A DNA stretch of 9,217 bases from an uncultured Collinsella sp. (GTDB lineage: Bacteria > Actinomycetota > Coriobacteriia > Coriobacteriales > Coriobacteriaceae): assembly GCA_900757235.1 (NCBI GenBank), contig CAAENB010000116.1, positions 1 to 9,217 on the forward strand, written 5' to 3'. Positions 1 to 5,747 of this stretch are shown piece by piece. The first letter of the stretch is position 1. The number at the start of each line of letters is the position of its first letter. Both the position numbers and the translations under genes were made by a program. The notes under the pieces were generated by a model. That model made no database searches. It worked only from the letters and a program-made list of their open reading frames with translations, and had not been told where the DNA came from.

Positions 1-52
1 GCGCGGGCCGTGTTCCGCTATGCGGTTGTCAATTTGCGAAAGAAATTATGCG

Positions 53-127
53 TCACCAAAACGACCACCACGGGTTGTCCACCCTGATGATTCGGCCGTC
101 TTCGCTCAACATCGACCTCACTTCCAT
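53..127 (-). CDS. possible 24-residue micro-ORF
   Basis: A short minus-strand frame begins with MEVRSMLSEDG and ends in a tryptophan-rich tail (DNPWWSFW). It starts 9 bases after the stop of the frame at 137-277. A strong Shine-Dalgarno sequence (AGGAGG) overlaps that stop codon (TAGGAGG), so the two frames could be translationally coupled. Another ATG at 131 opens a different frame of 37 codons, which looks less protein-like. I do not recognise a family. It could be the start of a gene cut short by a deletion, or chance. Confidence 0.25.
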   Translation of the reverse strand: MEVRSMLSEDGRIIRVDNPWWSFW

Positions 128-136
128 CCATGCCTC

Positions 137-277
137 CTATGCCAGGATCTCACCGGTTACCAAATTGAACTTTATGCCCGAACGCGGTTCGTTGAACTCG
201 TCGACCGCCTCGCCGTCATGGTCGGGCTTGGTCACGAACAGCGGCCCCGGTGCATCGATGCGAGGTCCGATCGTGAA
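137..277 (-). pseudogene. C-terminal remnant of an unknown protein
   Basis: This minus-strand frame reads well as protein: it begins TIGPRIDAPGPLFVTKP and ends SGIKFNLVTGEILA before a TAG stop. Third positions are GC-rich, as in a real gene of this genome. The frame stays open upstream to about position 382 but has no ATG, GTG or TTG at a sensible place and becomes AT-rich, so the 5' part seems lost. A GTG inside (VTKPDHD...) could restart a 32-residue product but has no ribosome binding site. The family is not recognised. The overlapping plus-strand frames look like shadows because of their odd composition, rich in His, Arg and Cys. Confidence 0.3.
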
Positions 278-347
278 TTCACATCGCTGTAGGATTATAA
301 ATTGACTTTCGATATTGGCACTCTTTATAGCGTTGTAGCAAAGTGAG

Positions 348-381
348 CCTGTTACCGGCTTGTTCCGGCAACGGGTTTTTT
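348..381 (+). terminator. rho-independent terminator or attenuator-like hairpin
   Basis: The arms CCTGTTACCGG and CCGGCAACGGG pair over 11 positions, with one G-U pair and one A-C mismatch. A 6-base loop separates them and six T follow directly, so the polarity is plus strand. No convincing plus-strand gene lies to the left, so it may end a small RNA or a transcript entering from outside. It could also act as an attenuator ahead of the small frame at 399. Confidence 0.5.
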
Positions 382-398
382 AATATCTACTTGGAGTC

Positions 399-488
399 AT
401 GCAAATGGTCCAACATAGATCTGTAAGTAAGCGCTTCGAGGAAACGATGCCGATCTCGCATCAATTCATGGGTGCATCGGAAAAATAG
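399..488 (+). CDS. possible small ORF (29 residues)
   Basis: A short frame starts just after a T-tailed hairpin. GGAG at 393-396 is well spaced for the second ATG at 405 (MVQHRSVSKRFEETMPIS) and too close for the first. The stop at 486-488 runs into the hairpin that probably ends the opposite-strand gene at 618-1190. No family is recognised. It may be a peptide or the stump of a deleted gene. Confidence 0.2.
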   Translation: MQMVQHRSVSKRFEETMPISHQFMGASEK

Positions 489-515
489 GGCGGAGTCGCC
501 CTCGCGATCCCGCCC
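481..515 (-). terminator. terminator of the 618-1190 gene
   Basis: Read on the minus strand, GGGCGG and CCGCCC form a 6-bp GC stem with a 16-base loop, followed by TATTTTT. It lies about 100 bases past the stop of the minus-strand gene ending at 618. The long loop lowers certainty. Confidence 0.4.
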
Positions 516-617
516 CGTAGACCCGAGTGTTTCTGACTTTCCCGTTATCCGGAACGGCTGGAGAAGGTCGCGTCTCAGTTCGGAAAACCCAATGCTTGAA
601 GCGACGATGCCAAGGGG

Positions 618-1190
618 CTACTCGGTCAGCTTTTCGCATCCGCGCCAGGGCAAGGGGAGGGACAGCCTGTAGAACGAGGCCGGCTCCATAGGAATCTCCT
701 CGAGCCTTCCGTTGCCTCGCCGAACCCACGATGTTCCGTTTGCGTCGGTGAAAGCCGTTTCGGGCGCCGTGCGTACTCCCATTCCGTGCCCTTCCGTCGG
801 GAGCCATATGTACCATGCTCCAGGAGGAAGCGTGCCGACGCAGACGCGGTTGGGAAAAACGGGGCGGTTGTCCTCTCCTTTGAAAGAGGGGCCGGCTCCG
901 CTAATCCCGACGCAGGTGACGATTGCGTCGTAGACGGGGGACTCGCTTTCGTTTCGAAGCACGACGAACTGCCAGACGAATCGATTGTCCTCGGGCTGAC
1001 CGGTACGGTTTCGACCCCCTTCGTACCATGCCGATATGCGGGATGGCTGATACCGCTTGATGTCGTCCTCCCTGTTCCTTTTGCTCTGGCTGCCTTGCCA
1101 GAATGCGACAATCAAGGCCACCAAGGTAACGAGTCCGATGAATGCTTGGACAATCAGATTGGCGATGTCTATATCGATGCCAAAAATCAT
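618..1190 (-). CDS. membrane-anchored protein of unknown function
   Basis: This is a 190-residue protein with one N-terminal hydrophobic segment (about residues 8-31, NLIVQAFIGLVTLVALIVAF). A positively charged stretch (QSKRNREDDIKR) follows, so the segment is likely a membrane anchor with the rest in the cytoplasm. Residues 70-130 alternate like a beta-sandwich (FVWQFVVLRNESESPVYDAI), and residues 147-165 carry FTDANGTSWVRRGNGRLEEI. I have a general memory of such 'DxxGxxWxRxxxGxL' tails in hypothetical actinobacterial proteins with an N-terminal anchor, but no named family. The ATG at 1190 has only a weak GGTGA-type ribosome site. Other frames across this stretch are shadows. The gene stands alone on its strand. 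Its position beside a TIR gene makes a defence role possible but unproven. Confidence 0.82.
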   Translation of the reverse strand: MIFGIDIDIANLIVQAFIGLVTLVALIVAFWQGSQSKRNREDDIKRYQPSRISAWYEGGRNRTGQPEDNRFVWQFVVLRNESESPVYDAIVTCVGISGAGPSFKGEDNRPVFPNRVCVGTLPPGAWYIWLPTEGHGMGVRTAPETAFTDANGTSWVRRGNGRLEEIPMEPASFYRLSLPLPWRGCEKLTE

Positions 1191-1260
1191 TGGATGGTCA
1201 CCGGCTCAGCGTCGTTGGGCGATAATTCTAACTCCGAATAATACGGCTTGATCGATGGTC

Positions 1261-1277
1261 GACGTTACGTAAACGTC
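1261..1277. promoter_or_regulatory. palindromic operator-like site upstream of 618-1190 gene
   Basis: GACGTT and AACGTC flank a 5-base centre (ACGTA), giving a near-perfect 17-bp palindrome about 70-85 bases upstream of the minus-strand ATG at 1190. On the minus strand TTGACG overlaps it and could be a -35 element, though no good -10 follows at the right distance. It could be a binding site for a dimeric regulator. Confidence 0.4.
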
Positions 1278-1284
1278 AAAATGG

Positions 1285-1319
1285 GTTTGTCTTAACAGCC
1301 TTATTTTCTTAAGACAAAC
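1285..1319. repeat. 11-bp perfect inverted repeat
   Basis: GTTTGTCTTAA (1285-1295) and TTAAGACAAAC (1309-1319) are exact reverse complements separated by 13 bases. No T-run follows on either strand, so it is not a classic terminator. The neighbouring palindrome at 1261-1277 makes a compound regulatory region or an element end equally possible. Confidence 0.6.
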
Positions 1320-1362
1320 TTGCCGCAACGCCAATTCAAAGAGTTTGCCGTGACGCAGACAG

Positions 1363-1476
1363 ATGCAGTTGGTTGCTGAAAAGCGTGGTTATTTGGGCAG
1401 GATTCGCTTCAAAACGCCCGTCGATTATTACGATCTAATGCAGCCTGTAGGGTGGATGTACTTCGATAAGCAGTAG
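1363..1476 (+). CDS. possible small protein (37 residues) or remnant
   Basis: This short frame has protein-like composition: it begins MQLVAEKRGYLGRIRFKTP, continues DYYDLMQPVGW and ends MYFDKQ. An in-frame stop lies 9 bases before the ATG, so it cannot extend upstream. No ribosome binding site is visible. The frame is followed 70 bases later by a strong plus-strand terminator, which suggests a plus-strand transcript here. It could be the 3' end of a lost gene that happens to contain an ATG. The family is not recognised. Confidence 0.3.
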   Translation: MQLVAEKRGYLGRIRFKTPVDYYDLMQPVGWMYFDKQ

Positions 1477-1544
1477 TCGACATGCTCTGGTTTTGAACGA
1501 AAAGTCCCAGAGACAATCGATAACGATTCTTCTTTGATGATGCG

Positions 1545-1577
1545 AGCGGCGCTACCATTAGCAGCGCCGCTTGTTTT
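1545..1577 (+). terminator. rho-independent terminator
   Basis: AGCGGCGCT and AGCGCCGCT form a perfect 9-bp GC-rich stem with a 9-base loop, followed by TGTTTT on the plus strand. A wider pairing of GCGAGCGG with CCGCTCGC also exists around it. It separates whatever is transcribed from 1363-1476 from the remnant and TIR gene downstream. There is no T-run on the minus strand. Confidence 0.65.
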
Positions 1578-1613
1578 CCGCTCGCAGATAGATCCCGCCA
1601 TGTTGACCACCGA

Positions 1614-1904
1614 ATGCATCTTGACCGACGTGCTCGTACTCCTATTCGGGCACAGAAATTGGAGGCGCGGCCCCCAGCGTCTACTCAGCGAAATTCGTTA
1701 AGAAAGCTGACATCGAACACTGTGAACTCCGTCATCGAATCGAATCTCATTGACTGGGATGCGTTCATTAATGATGACTTTGATGCCTATTTCAAAGCTC
1801 GCGTCATGGCTTTGCTGGACGCTATTGAGTTCGCACTGGGCAAGTCCATCTCCGATAGGGGCACCGAGGAAACAGTAAAGAGATTTGGCCGCTCATTGGA
1901 ATAA
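1614..1904 (+). pseudogene. C-terminal remnant, possibly of a DUF262/GmrSD-like protein
   Basis: The frame is open from an ATG at 1614, but only its second half reads like real protein. From about 1725 it gives IESNLIDWDAFINDDFDA, then YFKARVMALLDAIEFALGKSI, and ends EETVKRFGRSLE. The first 35 residues are Arg/Pro-rich and unlike a protein start, and there is no ribosome site. A tail with a D-D-F-D-A-Y/F motif, then R....LL..I..A.GK, resembles the extreme C-terminus of DUF262-containing (GmrSD/DndB-like) nucleases as I remember them. This is a weak family guess. It lies 42 bases before the TIR gene on the same strand, so a lost restriction gene may once have headed this operon. Confidence 0.4.
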
Positions 1905-1946
1905 GATGCTTCTTAGCTCCGTTATTGGTTATAGAAAGAAGGCTTA

Positions 1947-2708
1947 ATGTCTGATTTTGAAATTTTGCAGCAGTTGTGCGAAACAGCAGACGAACTTTCA
2001 AAGAAATACATCAGCTCTAGTTCGCCTGACTTTAAAGCATGGAAGACAAGGGCGGACAGGCTTTTAATTAGGCGATTTGGAAAAGACAGCTACGAATTTA
2101 AAAGCTTTAACAAAATCAGCTACTCGTTGTCTTTTTTCACCTCCGGTACGCCCGACTCGGCTTTCGTTGAAGCCTGTGCGGACGGCCTGCGCAGTGCAAA
2201 AGCTGTGCTGGAGACATACCTTGATGAGTTTTCAGACGAAGGGGAAACCGGATCGACTGCAAATGTTGGAGATTATTCGAAGGTATTTATCGTTCATGGT
2301 CACAACGGAGAGCTTAGAGAAAGGGTCGCGAGAATCATCGAAAGGCAGGGCCTGACGGCGGTTGTCCTAAACGAGCAGTCAAATCAGGGCAAGACAATCA
2401 TCGAAAAGCTGGAAATTGAAGGCGATGCAGCAGGAGCGGTATGCCTTTTTACGGCGGACGACGAAGGAAGAGCCCAGGCAGAACAGTCGGAAAAGCCCAG
2501 GGCTAGACAAAATGTTGTATTTGAAGCCGGATACTTTATTGGTCGGCTTGGCAGGGAAAACGTTGCAATTCTTGTTGACAAAGGTATCGAGATTCCCTCC
2601 GATCTACAGGGCGTCGTTTATACCGGAACAGACAGTTGGGAGTTCGGCCTCTTGAAAGAACTCAAGTCCATGGGATATTCCATCGACTTTAATAAGATGG
2701 ATATCTAA
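1947..2708 (+). CDS. TIR-domain protein, Cap12/PycTIR family (probable NADase defence effector)
   Basis: This is a 253-residue protein. Residues 1-105 form a mostly helical N-terminal domain that I do not recognise, ending in an acidic linker (DEFSDEGETGS). Residues 112-250 match the TIR-like family PF10137, the TIR domain of the CBASS effector Cap12 and the Pycsar effector PycTIR. The landmarks are KVFIVHGHN at the first strand, VLNEQSNQGKTIIEKLE, AVCLFTADDEGR, and ARQNVVFEAGYFIGRLGR. The Glu in NVVFEAG (about E193) aligns with the catalytic Glu (E84) of TIR-STING, so NAD+ cleavage activity looks retained. No STING or cyclic-nucleotide-binding domain and no cyclase gene are visible, so the trigger is probably sensed by the N-terminal domain or by a partner elsewhere. 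The start is supported by GAAGG five bases before the ATG. The coding sequence is AT-richer than the genes downstream. Confidence 0.92.
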   Translation: MSDFEILQQLCETADELSKKYISSSSPDFKAWKTRADRLLIRRFGKDSYEFKSFNKISYSLSFFTSGTPDSAFVEACADGLRSAKAVLETYLDEFSDEGETGSTANVGDYSKVFIVHGHNGELRERVARIIERQGLTAVVLNEQSNQGKTIIEKLEIEGDAAGAVCLFTADDEGRAQAEQSEKPRARQNVVFEAGYFIGRLGRENVAILVDKGIEIPSDLQGVVYTGTDSWEFGLLKELKSMGYSIDFNKMDI

Positions 2709-2854
2709 TCCGTTGATCCCTCCTTTCACCGACTGGCAAAACGATTTACACCTAATTGTGGACATTGCCCACACGATTTCTCTTTGCTCCCGCATTGATC
2801 TCGCTAAACTATTAATTGCTGCTACCAGGGCATTTTCTGGTGCACATTCTATTG

Positions 2855-2877
2855 GCTCCTGCGAAGATCGGAGCAGG
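2855..2877 (+). promoter_or_regulatory. hairpin that could cover the ribosome site of the LPXTG gene
   Basis: GCTCC (2855-2859) can pair with GGAGC (2870-2874), which contains the Shine-Dalgarno sequence for the ATG at 2879. An alternative pairing, CCTGC with GCAGG, shares the same bases. This could limit translation, but the stem is only five pairs. The rest of 2709-2878 shows no clear promoter or terminator. Confidence 0.3.
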
Positions 2878-2878
2878 T

Positions 2879-3972
2879 ATGTTTGCTGCCAAGTCCCACA
2901 CCAGCCGTCATTACATTCCGATTGTTGCCATGGCCTGCCTATGCGTTTTGCTGGGCGGGCCTTCTTATGCCGCTGGCGCGGAGAGCCTCATCATCGCGGG
3001 CGCGACGTACTACGAGCCGGGCGTGTCGGGCCCCGGCTGGGTCTGGACCGATGCCGACCACCTGGAGCTTAATGGCTACGCGGGCGAGGCCATCGGCGCG
3101 AGGGCGACCTGGTGCTGACGCTTGCCGGGCAGAACTCCGTGACGGAGTCGCATGCGCCCGATGCGGACATCACGCTGTGCGGCATGGAGGTGTGGGGCAA
3201 CCTGACGCTTCGCGGCACCGGGACCCTGACGGCGACGGGCTCGCAGTGCGGGATCCACGTGTCGCAGGCGCTCGTGGTTGACGGCTGCACCGTCGATGCG
3301 CGGGCAGACGGGGCCGATATTACAAACGAGGCGGTCGCCGGCGTGATTGCCGGCGACATGGCCGTGCGCGGCGGCGGGCGCGTCGTTGCCGCGGGCGCCG
3401 GGTCCGAAGCGGGCGTGCGCGCCTACGGCGTGTATCTGCAGGATGCGGGCCTTGGCGACGGTGCTGCCGGCTGTCGGCTTTCCGTCGACGCCTCGTGGCT
3501 TGATGCGGCCGGCGCCGATGGCGGCGTTGCGTGCTTGGGCGGGTCGCTTGTGTCTGCGCGCTTTGTGGCGCCTGCTGGCGGGGTCTTTGGTGCTGGTGGC
3601 GTGTTGGATGCCTCTGGTGCGGTGACACCGCACGTGGTGGTTGAGCCCGATGTCGCCACGCCTCCGGCGGGGGAGACCGACAGGGGCGAGGTGACTGGCG
3701 ATAGCGCGAAAAAGTCACCCACCGATGCTAGCCCCACTGCCGGAGAGCCCACCACAGGCCCCACGGCAAATCCCTCTCTGAAACCCGCGGCCACGCCAAC
3801 CAAGACAACAAAGACAGTAACCAAGACCACGGTCGCCAAGACAACCAAGCCCAAGGCTGCCACCGCGACCACTTCGGCGCTCCCCAAAACCGGCGACAGC
3901 AACTGGATCGCTGCATCTTTATCGTTATTCCTGCTGGGGTTGGTGCTTTTTGGTGCCACATATCGCTGCTGA
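2879..3972 (+). pseudogene. LPXTG cell-wall surface protein, frameshifted (copy 1)
   Basis: The start MFAAKSHTSRHYIPIVAMA gives a signal peptide with a hydrophobic core (CLCVLLGG) and a likely cleavage near SYAAGA. GGAG is placed five bases upstream. The mature part begins ESLIIAGATYYEPG and continues as a beta-helix-like repeat region of GTGTLTATG / GGGRVVAAG type. This resembles the 'carbohydrate-binding domain' surface proteins of Coriobacteriia. A Pro/Thr/Lys stalk follows (KTTKTVTKTTVAKTT), then LPKTG, a hydrophobic segment and a minimal tail (YRC), so sortase anchoring to peptidoglycan was intended. The frame breaks near 3095-3100, where GGCGCGAGG replaces the expected GGCGCCGAGG, apparently one C lost. 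The first frame stops at 3116-3118, and the second frame continues cleanly from EGDLVLTLAG to the end. As read, the wall protein is not made whole unless the base is a sequencing error or switches by slippage. Confidence 0.8.
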
Positions 3973-4020
3973 GACTGCGCGACGCACCTAGCTGCAATAC
4001 AAGACCTCTGTTGAAGCTTT

Positions 4021-4057
4021 AAGGGCAACATTTCCGGATAGGGAGCGTTGCCTTTTT
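4021..4057 (+). terminator. rho-independent terminator after LPXTG copy 1
   Basis: AGGGCAAC and GTTGCCTT pair over about eight positions, including a G-U, across a 17-base loop. The second arm runs into five T. It lies about 50 bases past the stop of the LPXTG gene at 3972 and isolates it from the toxin-antitoxin operon. Confidence 0.65.
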
Positions 4058-4094
4058 CGTGCATGCAATGTATGACGTGCCATACCACTTAAAT

Positions 4095-4124
4095 GACTAT
4101 GTAATTACTTGTAATTACATAGTC
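4095..4124. promoter_or_regulatory. autoregulatory operator of the RelB-YafQ operon
   Basis: GACTATGTAATTAC (4095-4108) and GTAATTACATAGTC (4111-4124) are perfect 14-bp reverse complements with a two-base spacer. They end 57 bases before the antitoxin start. RelB/DinJ antitoxins bind such palindromes through their ribbon-helix-helix N-terminus and repress their own operon. The right arm covers the position expected for the -35 element of the TATAAT at 4142, so binding should block polymerase. Confidence 0.8.
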
Positions 4125-4147
4125 TACTATTGTATATGCAGTATAAT
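4119..4147 (+). promoter_or_regulatory. probable promoter of the RelB-YafQ operon
   Basis: A perfect TATAAT -10 lies at 4142-4147. The -35 at 17-bp spacing (ATAGTC, 4119-4124) is poor and falls inside the operator arm. A weaker alternative is TTGTAA (4109-4114) with TGTATA (4131-4136). Transcription from the first would give a leader of about 27 bases before the antitoxin ATG. Confidence 0.4.
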
Positions 4148-4180
4148 AAGGTTGCACTCACGCGATTGGAAGGTCTAAAA

Positions 4181-4456
4181 ATGGCAAGCTCAACATTAAC
4201 CATCAGGGTTGACGACGACCTCAAACGCGAGGCGGCGGAAGTTGCTGATTACTATGGACTTGATTTGTCGTCCGTGACTCGCGCTTTCTTCAAGCAAATG
4301 GTCAACACCCATCGCATCCCGTTGACTTTTGCCCCTGAGGAGCCCAGTGCCGAAAGCCTTGAGGCCATTCGCGAGGGGGACGCTTTTCTTGCATCTGGCA
4401 AAAAAGGACGGTTTGACAATGGCGCCGATCTGATCGCTGCTGCGATGGCACAATGA
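4181..4456 (+). CDS. RelB/DinJ family antitoxin
   Basis: This is a 91-residue antitoxin. Residues 1-40 have the ribbon-helix-helix form typical of RelB/DinJ: a strand (STLTIRVDDDLK), a helix (REAAEVADYYGL) and a second helix (SSVTRAFFKQMV). The HRIPLTF stretch and the C-terminal toxin-binding tail follow, ending SLEAIREGDAFLASGKKGRF and then DLIAAAMAQ. The N-terminus binds DNA and the tail wraps the toxin. The ATG at 4181 is chosen because GGAAGG sits seven bases before it and RIRVDDD-type starts are typical. The frame is open further upstream, but that part would overlap the promoter. The stop overlaps the toxin start (ATGA), the usual coupling in this family. Confidence 0.93.
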   Translation: MASSTLTIRVDDDLKREAAEVADYYGLDLSSVTRAFFKQMVNTHRIPLTFAPEEPSAESLEAIREGDAFLASGKKGRFDNGADLIAAAMAQ

Positions 4457-4752
4457 GCACGTTAACCGCAGAGTTCTCTGCAGCCTTCTCCCGCGATTTA
4501 AAGAAAAAAGCAAAGCGCCGTAAATGGGATTTATCTGAGCTTCAAAAGCTAATTGACCTGGTGCTACAGAATACACCTGAGTCAATGGACATATTAAAGC
4601 GACGTCATAATATGCACCGGCTAAGCGGCAACTGGGCAGGGCGAAACGAATGTCACGTAGCAAACTCGGGCGACTGGCTTGTCATATGGTCATCAAACGA
4701 AGAGGTAGCTTTCTTTGAACGCACTGGCAGCCATGATGAGCTGTTCCGATAA
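4453..4752 (+). CDS. YafQ family toxin (ribosome-dependent mRNA interferase)
   Basis: This 99-residue protein follows the YafQ pattern over its full length. The N-terminus is basic and helical (FSRDLKKKAKRRKWDLSEL). The catalytic half has H55 in MHRLSGNWAG, H68 in RNECHV, D74-W75 in SGDWLVIW, and H94 and F98 in ERTGSHDELF. These correspond to H50, H63, D67, W68, H87 and F91, which are important in E. coli YafQ. All are kept, so the toxin should be active. YafQ enters the ribosomal A site and cuts mRNA at in-frame codons, causing growth arrest. It is translated by a 4-base overlap with the antitoxin. No terminator is evident before the LPXTG pseudogene that begins 100 bases downstream. Confidence 0.93.
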   Translation: MSTLTAEFSAAFSRDLKKKAKRRKWDLSELQKLIDLVLQNTPESMDILKRRHNMHRLSGNWAGRNECHVANSGDWLVIWSSNEEVAFFERTGSHDELFR

Positions 4753-4851
4753 TTCCCTTAATATCGAAACCACCAAAACCATTCGGATTTCAACCTAATG
4801 GCATCCAATTTGTTCAATCTTGTTGGATATGTAGCTGCACAATGACGATTA

Positions 4852-5400
4852 CCTGCCTATGCGTTTTGCTGGGCGGGCCTTCTTATGCAGCGGGCGCGGA
4901 GAGCCTCATCATCGCGGGCGCGACGTACTACGAGCCGGGCGTGTCGGGCCCCGGCTGGGCCTGGACCGATGCCGACCACCTGGAGCTTAACGGCTACGCG
5001 GGCGAGGCCATCGGCGCCGGCCCCGGAGTGGGCGTGCGCGTTTATGGTGTGTGTCTGTAGGACGCAGGTCTTGGCGATGGCACGGCCGGCTGCCGACTTT
5101 CCGTCGATGTCTCGTGGCTTGATGCGATCGGTGCCGATAGCGGAGTCGCGTGCACGAGCGGATCGCTTGTGTTCGCGTAGTTTGTGACACCTGCCGGCTG
5201 CGCATGTGTTGATTGAACCCGAGGGTGCCACGACGCCGGCGGGGGAGACCGACGGGAACGACGTGCCTGTCGGTGGGACGGGTGAGCCTGCCGGTTTTAC
5301 CGTCCCTGCTGCGGCACAACCCGGTGCGGATCCTGCAGTGAAGCCCGCGGCCTCCACGTTAAAGACGACCACGACAACGGCCAAAACGACGGTGACCGTG
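4852..5400 (+). pseudogene. decayed second copy of the LPXTG surface-protein gene
   Basis: From CCTGCCTATG onward the DNA is nearly identical to copy 1 at 2934 for about 165 bases (half of the signal peptide, then AGAESLIIAGATYYEPG). At GGCGCC (5013-5018) it jumps to sequence matching copy 1 from GGCGCC at 3394. This is an internal loss of about 300 bp, in frame once the missing base of copy 1 is restored. A TAG replaces CAG at 5058-5060, a second TAG lies near 5179, and a shorter deletion with frameshift occurs near 5190-5205. The Pro/Thr stalk (PAGETDGNDVPVGG...KTTTTTAKTT) then resumes. The LPXTG motif and membrane anchor are missing, and the sequence turns into the leader of the next gene near 5400-5430. 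No ribosome site precedes the ATG at 4842. It is a non-functional relic. Confidence 0.85.
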
Positions 5401-5440
5401 AACAAGGCTTTAAACTCAAAAAGTTGTAAACGAGGTAGCA

Positions 5441-5719
5441 ATGCTTTTGAGCTATGTTCAGCTAGATGACGGCTCTCAGCTTGCCTACTCAGAAAAACGA
5501 GATGACGGGACCGTTCGCGTAGCCGTCGAGCGTCCGGTTGGCCCTGGCTTTGACCATGCGGAATGCTTCTTGCCTGCGGTTAATTGGTTCAATGTCGAAG
5601 GTTTTTCTACTGACGATCTAGATTTTTTGACCGAGTTCGTTAGATCAAACGCTCCGTTTATCTTCGAGCTTGCAGAACGGCAAAAAGCCGGACCCGCGGT
5701 ATCGGCACTGGCCCCCTGA
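5441..5719 (+). CDS. small protein of unknown function upstream of the nucleotidyltransferase
   Basis: This 92-residue acidic protein begins MLLSYVQLDDGSQLAYSEKR. Further blocks are DGTVRVAVERP, DHAECFLPAVNWFNVEGFS and LDFLTEFVRSNAPFIFELAE. GAGG six bases upstream supports the ATG. The layout is beta strands followed by a C-terminal helix, with GFS..DL...F...N...I near the end, faintly recalling small DUF4160-type proteins. That is only a resemblance, and I do not recognise a family. The last 12 residues (QKAGPAVSALAP) look unlike the rest and may come from a rearranged 3' end. The next gene starts 28 bases downstream on the same strand, so it may belong to that toxin-antitoxin unit or be a stray. 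Confidence 0.65.
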   Translation: MLLSYVQLDDGSQLAYSEKRDDGTVRVAVERPVGPGFDHAECFLPAVNWFNVEGFSTDDLDFLTEFVRSNAPFIFELAERQKAGPAVSALAP

Positions 5720-5747
5720 CGCTCTACTGTTGAACGGAAAATATCCC

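Noticed and set aside
466..1111. Long frames on the minus strand overlapping the membrane-protein gene in other phases (466-816 and 626-1111)
   Set aside because: Composition is rich in Arg, Pro and Ser with no domain sense. The 618-1190 frame has a clear membrane segment and protein-like pattern.
1600..1701. 33-residue frame beginning MLTTECILTDVLVLLFGH
   Set aside because: It looks slightly protein-like but has no ribosome site or context and overlaps the remnant frame at 1614-1904.
2713..3072. Plus-strand frame from a TTG just after the TIR gene
   Set aside because: It has no ribosome site and runs into the LPXTG signal-peptide region in the wrong frame, where it becomes Arg/Cys-rich.
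3423..4088. Minus-strand frame of about 220 residues opposite the LPXTG gene
   Set aside because: It is the mirror of the repetitive GC-rich stalk, giving Ala/Val/Pro-rich low-complexity sequence. The plus strand has signal peptide, stalk and LPKTG.
4842..5060. Short frame MTITCLCVLLGG... as a small secreted protein
   Set aside because: It lacks a ribosome site and the basic start of a signal peptide, and it ends at a stop created in a clear copy of the larger LPXTG gene.
4857..5441. Minus-strand frame of about 190 residues opposite the second LPXTG copy
   Set aside because: Shadow of the decayed plus-strand gene. It has no start signal and no recognisable domain.
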